The position numbers and the translations under genes were made by a program. From the NCBI GenBank assembly GCA_005879205.1, contig VBLD01000369.1:303-5624 (forward strand): a stretch of 5,322 nucleotides of DNA, in the 5' to 3' direction. Within the stretch, counting starts at the first letter, position 1. The number at the start of each line of letters is the position of its first letter. The DNA comes from Deltaproteobacteria bacterium. GTDB lineage: Bacteria; Desulfobacterota; Binatia; DP-6. Below, piece after piece: positions 1 through 5,322 of the stretch. The notes beneath the pieces are model-generated. The model was given only the letters and a program-made list of their open reading frames with translations, was not told the origin of the DNA and ran no database searches.

Positions 1-1
1 C

Positions 2-502
2 ACGGGTGGCAACGGTCCGCAGGGTCCGAAGGGCGACAAGGGCGACGCTGGTTTCCAGGGTCCGCAAGGGCCGAAGGGGGATCCGGGCGTCAGCATGGTC
101 CATCGCCACACGGCGTCGCAGGGAATGGCTTCGATTCCCAACAACGGCACCAGCGTGACGCTCGCCAACATGTCGTTGAGCAGCGGGACCTACGTCATCA
201 ATGCGAAGATGTGGCTCTCGAATGCTCAGACGACGAAAGCGCACTACGTGAAGTGCAGCCTCGTGGTGCAGGACGCCGCTGGCAACATCGTGGACTCCGA
301 CAATACGGCCGGGACGGTTGCGGCCGCCCAGTCGAGTACGATCCCCGGCCTCACGGCGCTGCCCTTCGTCGTGGCGAACTCGTTCGCCACGCCCGTGACG
401 GTGACGTTGAACTGTCAGCGCATGGATTCCAACGCCGGCAGCACGTCGGCCCTCGACATCAAGCTGACGGCCGCGGACATCTCGGCGGTCGTTTCACAGT
501 AA
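2..502 (+). CDS. Collagen-like repeat protein, C-terminal part (5' end outside window)
   Basis: The frame is open from the first complete codon at base 2 to TAA at 500-502, giving 166 visible residues; the true start lies upstream. The protein begins inside a Gly-X-Y collagen-like stretch (ten uninterrupted triplets, visible residues 2-31) and continues into about 135 residues rich in Thr, Ser, Val, Ala and Asn with alternating hydrophobic residues, as in a beta-sandwich. This is the usual plan of bacterial collagen-like proteins: a triple-helical stalk with a trimerising globular head, generally exported or surface-exposed. The head has two cysteines (visible residues 85, in VKCSLVV, and 138, in TLNCQRM) on separate predicted strands, possibly a disulfide. 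No transmembrane anchor or LPXTG motif follows, so any signal peptide or anchor must be N-terminal. The ATG at 95 lies inside the reading frame directly after the collagen triplets and is not the real start. Codon choice is less GC-extreme than in the downstream genes. Family assignment is firm for the collagen repeat; the head domain is not assigned. Confidence 0.85.
   Translation, partial: TGGNGPQGPKGDKGDAGFQGPQGPKGDPGVSMVHRHTASQGMASIPNNGTSVTLANMSLSSGTYVINAKMWLSNAQTTKAHYVKCSLVVQDAAGNIVDSDNTAGTVAAAQSSTIPGLTALPFVVANSFATPVTVTLNCQRMDSNAGSTSALDIKLTAADISAVVSQ
5..94 (+). repeat. Collagen-like Gly-X-Y repeat tract (10 triplets visible)
   Basis: Ten consecutive triplets read GGN GPQ GPK GDK GDA GFQ GPQ GPK GDP GVS. 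The block GPQGPKGD occurs twice, at 14-37 and 59-82, 45 bases apart. The two DNA copies differ at four third-codon positions without changing the protein. Lys in the Y position is followed by Asp in the next X position three times (K-G-D), a charge pairing known to stabilise triple helices and useful in bacteria, which often lack proline hydroxylation. The tract probably continues upstream of the window. Confidence 0.85.
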
Positions 503-511
503 GCGAGAAGA

Positions 512-544
512 ACGCGGCGGGGGGCTCTCGGCCCCCCGCCGCGT
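512..544 (+). terminator. Strong GC hairpin after the collagen-like gene, without a T-tract
   Basis: Bases 512-525 and 531-544 are perfectly complementary (14 bp: 13 in CGCGGCGGGGGGC paired with GCCCCCCGCCGCG plus a closing A-T), with a 5-base loop TCTCG. It begins 9 bases after the TAA at 500-502, where a terminator is expected. On the + strand it is followed by TGCGATCTCG, not a run of T, so it is not a classical intrinsic terminator. It may act as a U-less terminator, an mRNA 3' stabilising stem, or an aid to Rho-dependent ending. The stem is certain; its role is inferred. Confidence 0.6.
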
Positions 545-601
545 GCGATCTCGGCCCATCGTGTGCGCCCGGTTCGGGCTTTCGCTACAAGAGCACGCAC
601 G

Positions 602-1993
602 ATGGTCGAGCGGATTCCCGCCGCGCAACGCGGCAGCTACCCTCTCCGGAACGGGAACGCAGTCCGGCCGCTCGTCGACGGCGAGCCGGCCTTTCGACGC
701 ATCGCCGCGGCCGTCGAGGCGGCGCGCGCGAGCGTCTGGGTGACGGTTGCCTTCGTCGAGCGTGACCTCGCACTCCCCGGGGCGGGCGGCACCTTCTTCG
801 AGCTGCTCGACCGCGCTGCGGCGCGCGGCCTCGACGTGCGGGCGCTCTTCTGGCGCGAGCCCGAGCTCGACCGGCTCTTGCCCGGCGCGTCGCACTTCGG
901 CGGGAGCGAGACGGAACGCGCGTGGCTCGCGGCACGGGACACCCGCTTCCTGGCCCGCTGGGATCATCTGCCGCGCTACTGTCACCATCAGAAGAGCTGG
1001 CTCGTCGACGCCGGGCAGCCGGGCGAGGTCGCCTTCGTCGGCGGCATCAACCTGGACCACGGCTCGATGGTGTCGCCCGGGCATGCGCCGGTCGGCGGTT
1101 CCGCGTCCGACGTCTACGCAAATGTCCACGACCTGTATCTCGAGCTCGGGGGTCCGGCCGCGTCCGACGTGCACCACAACTTCGTGCAGCGCTGGAACGA
1201 GGCGAGCGAGCGCGAGTGCCCGGACGGTGGCTGGCCGGACTGCGGGCGGGCGGGGCTCCTCCGCTTCCCGGCCGTCGCGTCTCCGCCTGCCGGGGCCACC
1301 GCGGTGCAGGTCGCGCGCACGGTGCGCCCGGGCCGCTATCGCGATGCCGCGCCGGCCCCGGGCGCCGCGTCCTATCCGATCGAAGCCGGCGAGCAGAGCG
1401 TCCTCGAGCAGTACCTCGCAGCGATCGACGCCGCCACCCGCAGCGTCTACCTCGAGAACCAGTTCCTGCACTCGCTCGAGGTCCTCGGCCGGCTCGAGGC
1501 GGCGCTCGCGCGCGGCGTCGCGGTGGGGTTTCTCGTGCCGGGCGTGCCGATGCCCGACATCCAGGCGGCCCGCCGCGATCCGCGCGCGGCCGGATTCTTC
1601 GCCGCGCTCGAGGCCCTCGGCCGCCACCCGCACTTCACGCTGGCCGGGCTCGCGGCGTCGTGCGGCGGCGGGCGCTACGAGGACGTCTACGTGCACGCCA
1701 AGGCCGCGATCGTGGACGACGCGTGGGTGACGATCGGATCGACCAACGTCGCCGACCGCTCGTTCCACGCCGATACGGAGCTCAATGTCTCCTTCTGGGA
1801 CGTGTCAGCGGCCCGCGCGCTCCGCCGCGCGCTCCTCGAGGAGCACCTCGGTGTCGACACCGCCTCGCTCGACGACCGGGCGGCGCTCGCCGTTTTCCGC
1901 GACGTGGCCCGCGCGAACCGCGACCGCCGGGGACGCGGCGAGCCGTTCCACGGCCTCGCGTTCGCCCTCGATCCCGCCCGCTACGGGGCGTAG
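602..1993 (+). CDS. Phospholipase D superfamily protein with two HKD motifs
   Basis: A 463-residue protein of the phospholipase D superfamily, whose members hydrolyse or transfer phosphodiester bonds through a phospho-histidine intermediate (phospholipase D, cardiolipin synthase and relatives). Both catalytic motifs are intact. The first is H129-x-K131-x4-D136, followed by GGIN at 147-150. The second is H365-x-K367-x4-D372, with GSTN at 379-382 and a conserved-looking acidic DTE near 391-393. The segment HDLYLELGGPAA...FVQRW after motif 1, and YLENQF at 283-288 opening the second half, resemble eukaryotic-type and bacterial PLDs more than nucleases or transposon-type HKD proteins. There is no signal peptide or membrane helix, so it is probably cytosolic or peripherally membrane-bound. 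ATG 602 was chosen because AAGAG at 589-593 is a weak ribosome site 8 bases upstream. The in-frame GTG at 563 would add 13 residues using codons such as ACA and AGA that look foreign to this gene. Substrate (phospholipid head group or cardiolipin synthesis) cannot be read from sequence. Confidence 0.9.
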   Translation: MVERIPAAQRGSYPLRNGNAVRPLVDGEPAFRRIAAAVEAARASVWVTVAFVERDLALPGAGGTFFELLDRAAARGLDVRALFWREPELDRLLPGASHFGGSETERAWLAARDTRFLARWDHLPRYCHHQKSWLVDAGQPGEVAFVGGINLDHGSMVSPGHAPVGGSASDVYANVHDLYLELGGPAASDVHHNFVQRWNEASERECPDGGWPDCGRAGLLRFPAVASPPAGATAVQVARTVRPGRYRDAAPAPGAASYPIEAGEQSVLEQYLAAIDAATRSVYLENQFLHSLEVLGRLEAALARGVAVGFLVPGVPMPDIQAARRDPRAAGFFAALEALGRHPHFTLAGLAASCGGGRYEDVYVHAKAAIVDDAWVTIGSTNVADRSFHADTELNVSFWDVSAARALRRALLEEHLGVDTASLDDRAALAVFRDVARANRDRRGRGEPFHGLAFALDPARYGA

Positions 1994-2012
1994 CCCGCGA
2001 GGCTGGCCTTTC

Positions 2013-2040
2013 GGGGTGCGGTCACACTAGGATGCGCCCC
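2013..2040 (+). promoter_or_regulatory. Possible hairpin placing the acylase ribosome-binding site in its loop
   Basis: GGGGTGCG (2013-2020) can pair with TGCGCCCC (2033-2040) as 8 bp, two of them G-U, leaving a 12-base loop that contains AGGA (2029-2032). AGGA ends 10 bases before the ATG at 2043 and is the best Shine-Dalgarno candidate for the acylase. The stem ends two bases before the start codon, so it could affect initiation. In DNA this GC-rich such a stem can arise by chance, so functional meaning is weak. Confidence 0.3.
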
Positions 2041-2042
2041 CC

Positions 2043-4580
2043 ATGCGTCCGCTCGCGCTCCTCGTTGCCACCTTCGTCGTCGTCTGCACCGCGGCGGCCG
2101 GCGCCGCGCCACTCTTTCTCGACATCCTCCCTCCCGGCCAGGACGGCCTCGTGCCCGCGAGCACGACCATGGCGGGCGGGCACGCAACCGATCAGCTCGC
2201 GATGTACCGGGATCTCATCCGCACCGCACCGGGCCTCGCAGACTCGGATCTCGCGCGCTTCTACAAGGACGCGTCGATCGGCGCGCCGGCCGCTCCCCAG
2301 CGGGTCGAGACGCCGCGCGCGGGCGTCACCGTCGCCCGCGACGCCTTCGGCGTGCCGCACGTGACGGGCGTGACGCGCGCCGACGTCTTCTTCGGCGCCG
2401 GCTACGTCACGGCCGAGGACCGCCTCTTCCTCGCCGACGCGCTCCGCAACATCGGGCGCGGCCGCTTCACGCAGTTCGCAGGAGCGGTGCGCGACCAGCT
2501 CGGCGCCGTCGGCTTCGACCGCACCTATGCCGCGGTCGCCGGCTACTCCGAGGAGGAGCTGCAGCTGCAGATCGACCGTGCGCTCACGCGCGATCCCGTG
2601 CTCGGCCAGAAGGTCCTCGACGACGGCACGGCATTCGTCGCCGGCATCAATGCGTACATCGCCGAGGCGCGCGCCGATGCCACGAAAGCGAAGCTGCCGG
2701 CGGAGTACGGCATCCTCAACATTCCGCTCCAGGACTGGAAGCTGACCGACGTCGTCGCCTGCACGGTCTCGTTCACGACGGTGATCGGCTTCGGCAACGG
2801 CGGCGGCGGCGAGCACCGGAACTCGCTGCTGCTCGGTGCGCTCCAGCGCCGCCTCGGCGACAAGCGCGGGCGGCTCCTCTGGAGGGACCTTCGCTCCGCC
2901 GACGATCCGGAGGCGCCGGTCTCGACGCGCAAGCGGTTCCCCTACCTCGGGGTGAGCCCGCGCCGCGTCGACACGGCTGCGGTCGCCCTCCTCGACCCGG
3001 GCTCGTTCATCGGCACCGACCCGATTGCGGTGACGGGTGGGGCGGTCGCCGCGACCATTCCCGTCCCCGCCCGCATGAGCAACTGGCTCACGGTCACCGG
3101 ACGCAAGGCGGAGGGTGGCGCGCCGATCCTCGTCGGCGGGCCGCAGGTCGGCTACTTCGCCCCGCAGGTGCTCCTCGAGCTGTCACTCGAGGGCGGCGGG
3201 GTCAGCGCGCGCGGCGCGGTGGTGCCCGGCACCCCCTACGTCGTGCTCGGTCACACCCCCGACTATGCCTTCACGGCCACCGCGGGCGGCTCGGACCTGG
3301 CCGACGTGCGGGTCGAGAAGCTCTGCACGCCGCCCGGCGGCGCCGCCAACTCGGGGACGGTGTTCGGGAGCGAGTGCCGGCCGCTTCTCCGCCGCGTCGA
3401 CACCTGGACGTCCGGCACGGCGACGGTGACGGCGACGATCGAGCGGAGCGTGCACGGGCCGGTCGTCGGGCGGGCCACGGTCGACGGGGAGCCGGTCGTG
3501 GTGGCGGTGGAACGATCGAGCTTCAACCGCGAGGTCGAGTCGGCCGGGGCGTTCGTCCAGCTCGACGACGACCAGGCCCTGACCCCCGATGCGTTCCGTC
3601 GCATCATGGCCACCGTCAACAGCACCCTCAACTGGCTGTACGTCAACGGCCGCGACGCGGCGTACTTCCACTCGGGCCTCTATCCGGTGCGTGCCGGCGG
3701 CGTCGATCCCGACATGCCTTCATGGGGGACGGGCGAGTGGGAGTGGCAGGGCTTTCTTCCCGCCACGGCGCAGCCGTTCGAAGTGAACCCACGCCGCGGC
3801 TTCGCCACCTCGTGGAACAACAAGCCCGCGCGCGGCTGGCGCGCCGCCGACAGCAACTACAGCTACGGCCCGGTGTACCGCTCGCTCGCGCTCGAGACCC
3901 GTCTCGCCGCCGCGGTCGCCAACGGGCCGGTCACCGTTGCCGGGGTGGTCGACGCGATGGCCGACGCCGCGACCGTCGATCTGAGAGGACAGACGGTGTT
4001 GCCGCACGCGCTGGCCCTCGCCACCGATGATCGGCGGCTCCGCGATGCGGTCCGTCTCCTGCGCGATTGGGTCCGCAGCGGCGCCCATCGCCGCGACCGG
4101 GACGGCGACGGGCACTACGACGATGACGCCGCGGTGGCGCTCATGGACGAGTGGTACCCCCGCCTCCTGCACGCCGTCTTCGACCCGCAGCTCGGCGACT
4201 TCTACCCGCAGATTCCCCTGGGGTTCGACGACGCGCCGAGCGATCAGAACCTCGGCTCCGCGTACCAGGACGGCTACTACGGCTATCTGAGCAAGGTGCT
4301 GCGCCAGGCGCTCGGGCGCCGCGTGCGGGGCCGCTATCGCGTTCTCCGCTGCGCCGGGGGAGGGCGTGCCACGTGTGCGGCGGCCGTGCAGGCGAGCCTG
4401 AAGGCCGCCGTCGACGCGCTCGCCGCGCGGTTCGGTTCCCCGGCGCCGAGTGGCTGGCAGACCGACGCCCGTGCGGACGACATCCACTTCGCGATCGGCG
4501 GCGTTCTGGCTCTGGTCGTCCCTCACATCCCGTGGCAGAACCGACCGACGTTCCAGCAGGTGGTGCAGATCCGACCCTGA
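2043..4580 (+). CDS. Secreted penicillin acylase family (S45) amidohydrolase precursor
   Basis: An 845-residue precursor, close to the 846 of E. coli penicillin G acylase (PGA). The family is made as one chain, exported, and self-cleaved to alpha and beta subunits; the new N-terminal Ser hydrolyses amides. Residues 1-22 form a Sec-type signal peptide (MRP, hydrophobic core, AAAGA|AP). The alpha part has the family pattern VARDAFGVPHV near 98-108 and GYVTAEDRLF. The nucleophile is Ser346 (SNW). Counting from it, beta Gln23 (Q368, GPQ), Ala69 (A414, TAG) and Asn241 (N592, WNN) of PGA are matched, as are calcium ligands alpha Glu152 (E257), beta Asp73, Asp76 and Asp252 (D418, D421, D603). It should therefore be active and periplasmic or extracellular. 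Pocket residues differ from PGA, so the acyl group is unlikely to be phenylacetyl; N-acyl lactones, lipopeptides or other amides are possible. Residues 685-696 form an EF-hand-like loop. Cysteine pairs 428/445 and 770/778 may be disulfides. It lies 49 bases after the PLD gene and 17 before the GFA gene. Confidence 0.93.
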   Translation: MRPLALLVATFVVVCTAAAGAAPLFLDILPPGQDGLVPASTTMAGGHATDQLAMYRDLIRTAPGLADSDLARFYKDASIGAPAAPQRVETPRAGVTVARDAFGVPHVTGVTRADVFFGAGYVTAEDRLFLADALRNIGRGRFTQFAGAVRDQLGAVGFDRTYAAVAGYSEEELQLQIDRALTRDPVLGQKVLDDGTAFVAGINAYIAEARADATKAKLPAEYGILNIPLQDWKLTDVVACTVSFTTVIGFGNGGGGEHRNSLLLGALQRRLGDKRGRLLWRDLRSADDPEAPVSTRKRFPYLGVSPRRVDTAAVALLDPGSFIGTDPIAVTGGAVAATIPVPARMSNWLTVTGRKAEGGAPILVGGPQVGYFAPQVLLELSLEGGGVSARGAVVPGTPYVVLGHTPDYAFTATAGGSDLADVRVEKLCTPPGGAANSGTVFGSECRPLLRRVDTWTSGTATVTATIERSVHGPVVGRATVDGEPVVVAVERSSFNREVESAGAFVQLDDDQALTPDAFRRIMATVNSTLNWLYVNGRDAAYFHSGLYPVRAGGVDPDMPSWGTGEWEWQGFLPATAQPFEVNPRRGFATSWNNKPARGWRAADSNYSYGPVYRSLALETRLAAAVANGPVTVAGVVDAMADAATVDLRGQTVLPHALALATDDRRLRDAVRLLRDWVRSGAHRRDRDGDGHYDDDAAVALMDEWYPRLLHAVFDPQLGDFYPQIPLGFDDAPSDQNLGSAYQDGYYGYLSKVLRQALGRRVRGRYRVLRCAGGGRATCAAAVQASLKAAVDALAARFGSPAPSGWQTDARADDIHFAIGGVLALVVPHIPWQNRPTFQQVVQIRP

Positions 4581-4587
4581 GGCGATC

Positions 4588-4592
4588 GGAGG
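4588..4592 (+). promoter_or_regulatory. Shine-Dalgarno site of the tandem GFA gene
   Basis: GGAGG at 4588-4592 lies 5 bases before the ATG at 4598, within the 17-base gap after the acylase stop (TGA 4578-4580). A second GGAGG at 4592-4596 is too close to the start to be the main site. It is the strongest ribosome site in the window and fixes this start; with the short gap it supports cotranscription with the acylase. Confidence 0.8.
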
Positions 4593-4597
4593 GAGGC

Positions 4598-5322
4598 ATG
4601 ACGGTAGGCGGCAGCTGTCTTTGCCGGGACGTCGGGTTCGAGCTGACGCCCGGCGAGTGGATGGGCCACTGCCACTGCGCGATGTGCCGGAAGGCGCACG
4701 GCTCGGCCTTCGCGACGCACGTGGCGACGGCGGCCAGGACGTTCCGCTGGCAGGGAGGCGCCAGGCACATCCGCCGCTACGAGTCGTCGCCCGGGACGTT
4801 CCGCGCCTTCTGCGAGCGCTGCGGCTCGAAGGTGCCGGACGTGCCCGCGAGCGGGCCGATGTACCTGCCCGCGGGGCTCCTCGACGACGATCCAGGCATC
4901 CGGCCGGCGATGCACATCTTCGTCGCCGCCGGGGCGCCCTGGCACGAGATCGCCGACTCGCTGCCGCGCTTCGACGGCTACCCGCCCGGGGCGGGCGACG
5001 CGGTCCCGTTCTCGCGTCGCTCCGAGGCCGCGCCGGGCGCGGTGCGCGGGAGCTGTCTCTGTGGCGGCGTCGCCTACGAGATCGCGGGACAGGTGAGCGG
5101 CCCGATCGTCAACTGTCACTGCTCGCGCTGCCGGAAGGCGCGGAGCGCGGCGCACGCCTCGAATCTCTTCGTAGAGACGTCGCGCTTCCGGTGGCTGCGC
5201 GGCGAGGAGCTGCTCGTCTCCTACAAGGTCCCGGAGGCCGAGCGCTTCACGCAGGTCTTCTGCCGCACGTGCGGCGGGAGTGCGCCGCGCGTGGACGCGG
5301 CGCGAGGGCGGGTCGTCGTGCC
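4598..5322 (+). CDS. Tandem GFA/CENP-V domain zinc protein (3' end outside window)
   Basis: The frame is open from ATG 4598 to the window end (241 complete codons, no stop). It holds two copies of the GFA (glutathione-dependent formaldehyde-activating enzyme)/CENP-V zinc fold. Copy 1 covers residues 4 to about 135: C7-x-C9, C25-H-C27-x2-C30, C72-x2-C75-G, then the family tail MYLPAGLLDDD and HIFVAAGAPWHEI. Copy 2 starts near 151: C153-x-C155, C173-H-C175-x2-C178, C222-x2-C225-G, and is cut before its tail. All seven cysteines are present in both copies. In the Paracoccus Gfa structure the CxC plus CxxC cysteines hold a structural zinc and CxCxxC a second zinc near the glutathione site, so both copies could bind two zincs. 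No signal peptide is visible; the protein is likely cytosolic. Many family members have no shown formaldehyde activity, so only the fold is called. Most members I know have one domain of about 130-150 residues. It is probably cotranscribed with the acylase gene. Confidence 0.9.
   Translation, partial: MTVGGSCLCRDVGFELTPGEWMGHCHCAMCRKAHGSAFATHVATAARTFRWQGGARHIRRYESSPGTFRAFCERCGSKVPDVPASGPMYLPAGLLDDDPGIRPAMHIFVAAGAPWHEIADSLPRFDGYPPGAGDAVPFSRRSEAAPGAVRGSCLCGGVAYEIAGQVSGPIVNCHCSRCRKARSAAHASNLFVETSRFRWLRGEELLVSYKVPEAERFTQVFCRTCGGSAPRVDAARGRVVV

Noticed and set aside
95..502. Separate small gene starting at ATG 95
   Set aside because: The same frame runs open upstream with ten perfect Gly-X-Y triplets, so 95 is an internal Met codon of a longer protein.
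563..601. GTG 563 as start of the PLD gene
   Set aside because: The 13 extra codons have atypical usage (ACA, AGA, GCT, GTT) and no family similarity; ATG 602 has a better-spaced AAGAG.
500..602. Stop-codon read-through joining the collagen-like and PLD proteins (same frame, no further stop between them)
   Set aside because: The gap includes a strong hairpin and noncoding-looking codons, and the shared frame has a one-in-three chance; no recoding signal seen.
494..1768. Long open frame of 424 codons on the - strand opposite the PLD gene
   Set aside because: Arg-, Ala- and Gly-rich with no recognisable motif, fully antisense to a gene with intact catalytic motifs; open frames of this kind are expected at very high GC.
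2043..2110. Lipoprotein signal peptide for the acylase (Cys15 in VVVCTAAAG)
   Set aside because: Lipoboxes need a small residue (Gly, Ala or Ser) before Cys; here it is Val. A standard signal peptidase I site at AAAGA|AP fits better.
2318..2340. 8-bp perfect inverted repeat CGCGGGCG/CGCCCGCG inside the acylase gene
   Set aside because: It lies in well-conserved coding sequence and such GC stems are common by chance at this composition.
922..2364. 480-codon + strand frame overlapping the PLD and acylase genes
   Set aside because: Extremely Arg/Pro-rich, crosses two real genes and their gap, and has no domain; an out-of-frame shadow.
2559..2570. 12-base palindrome CTGCAGCTGCAG
   Set aside because: Explained by the coding of alternating Leu-Gln residues with preferred codons; no partner site or other signal nearby.
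2022..2816. - strand frame of 264 codons opposite the acylase start
   Set aside because: Antisense to the signal peptide and alpha chain, biased composition, no motif.
3720..4526. - strand frame of 268 codons opposite the acylase 3' part
   Set aside because: Antisense to conserved PGA-like segments; no domain or credible ribosome site noticed.
4523..5155. - strand frame of 210 codons opposite the GFA gene
   Set aside because: The + strand here encodes unmistakable GFA/CENP-V cysteine motifs; the antisense frame is Arg/Ala-rich noise.

Overview
The window is GC-rich throughout (by eye about 60-65% G+C in the first 500 bases and well above 70% afterwards) and densely coding on the + strand only. 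Every recognisable product is a bacterial protein. The combination of very high GC, a collagen-like surface protein, a secreted penicillin-acylase-type enzyme and a zinc-binding GFA/CENP-V protein would fit a soil or sediment bacterium with a large genome (for example Myxococcota, Binatota, Rokubacteria or Actinobacteria). The sequence does not settle the lineage.

Layout: (1) 2-502 is the 3' end of a collagen-like gene: ten Gly-X-Y triplets followed by a beta-rich C-terminal domain of about 135 residues. (2) 512-544 is a perfect 14-bp GC-rich hairpin just after its stop codon, a likely transcription or mRNA 3' end. (3) 602-1993 encodes a soluble two-HKD phospholipase D superfamily protein with both catalytic motifs intact. 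(4) 2043-4580 encodes an exported 845-residue penicillin acylase family (S45, Ntn-hydrolase) precursor whose nucleophile, oxyanion-hole and calcium positions can be placed by alignment to remembered E. coli penicillin G acylase. (5) 4598-5322, cut by the window end, encodes a protein with two tandem GFA/CENP-V zinc domains. Intergenic gaps are 99, 49 and 17 bases. There is no RNA gene, insertion sequence, CRISPR array or attachment site that I can support.

The last three genes share strand and close spacing. The acylase and GFA genes, 17 bases apart with a strong Shine-Dalgarno between them, are probably cotranscribed; the PLD gene may belong to the same transcript. A shared job is not obvious: a phosphodiesterase/transphosphatidylase, a secreted amide hydrolase and a thiol/zinc protein could handle lipids, N-acyl compounds or xenobiotics, but this is only inference. 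I see no clear sign of a wholly new system. The most useful leads are the altered acyl pocket and EF-hand-like loop of the acylase, the tandem GFA architecture, and the compositionally distinct collagen-like gene.
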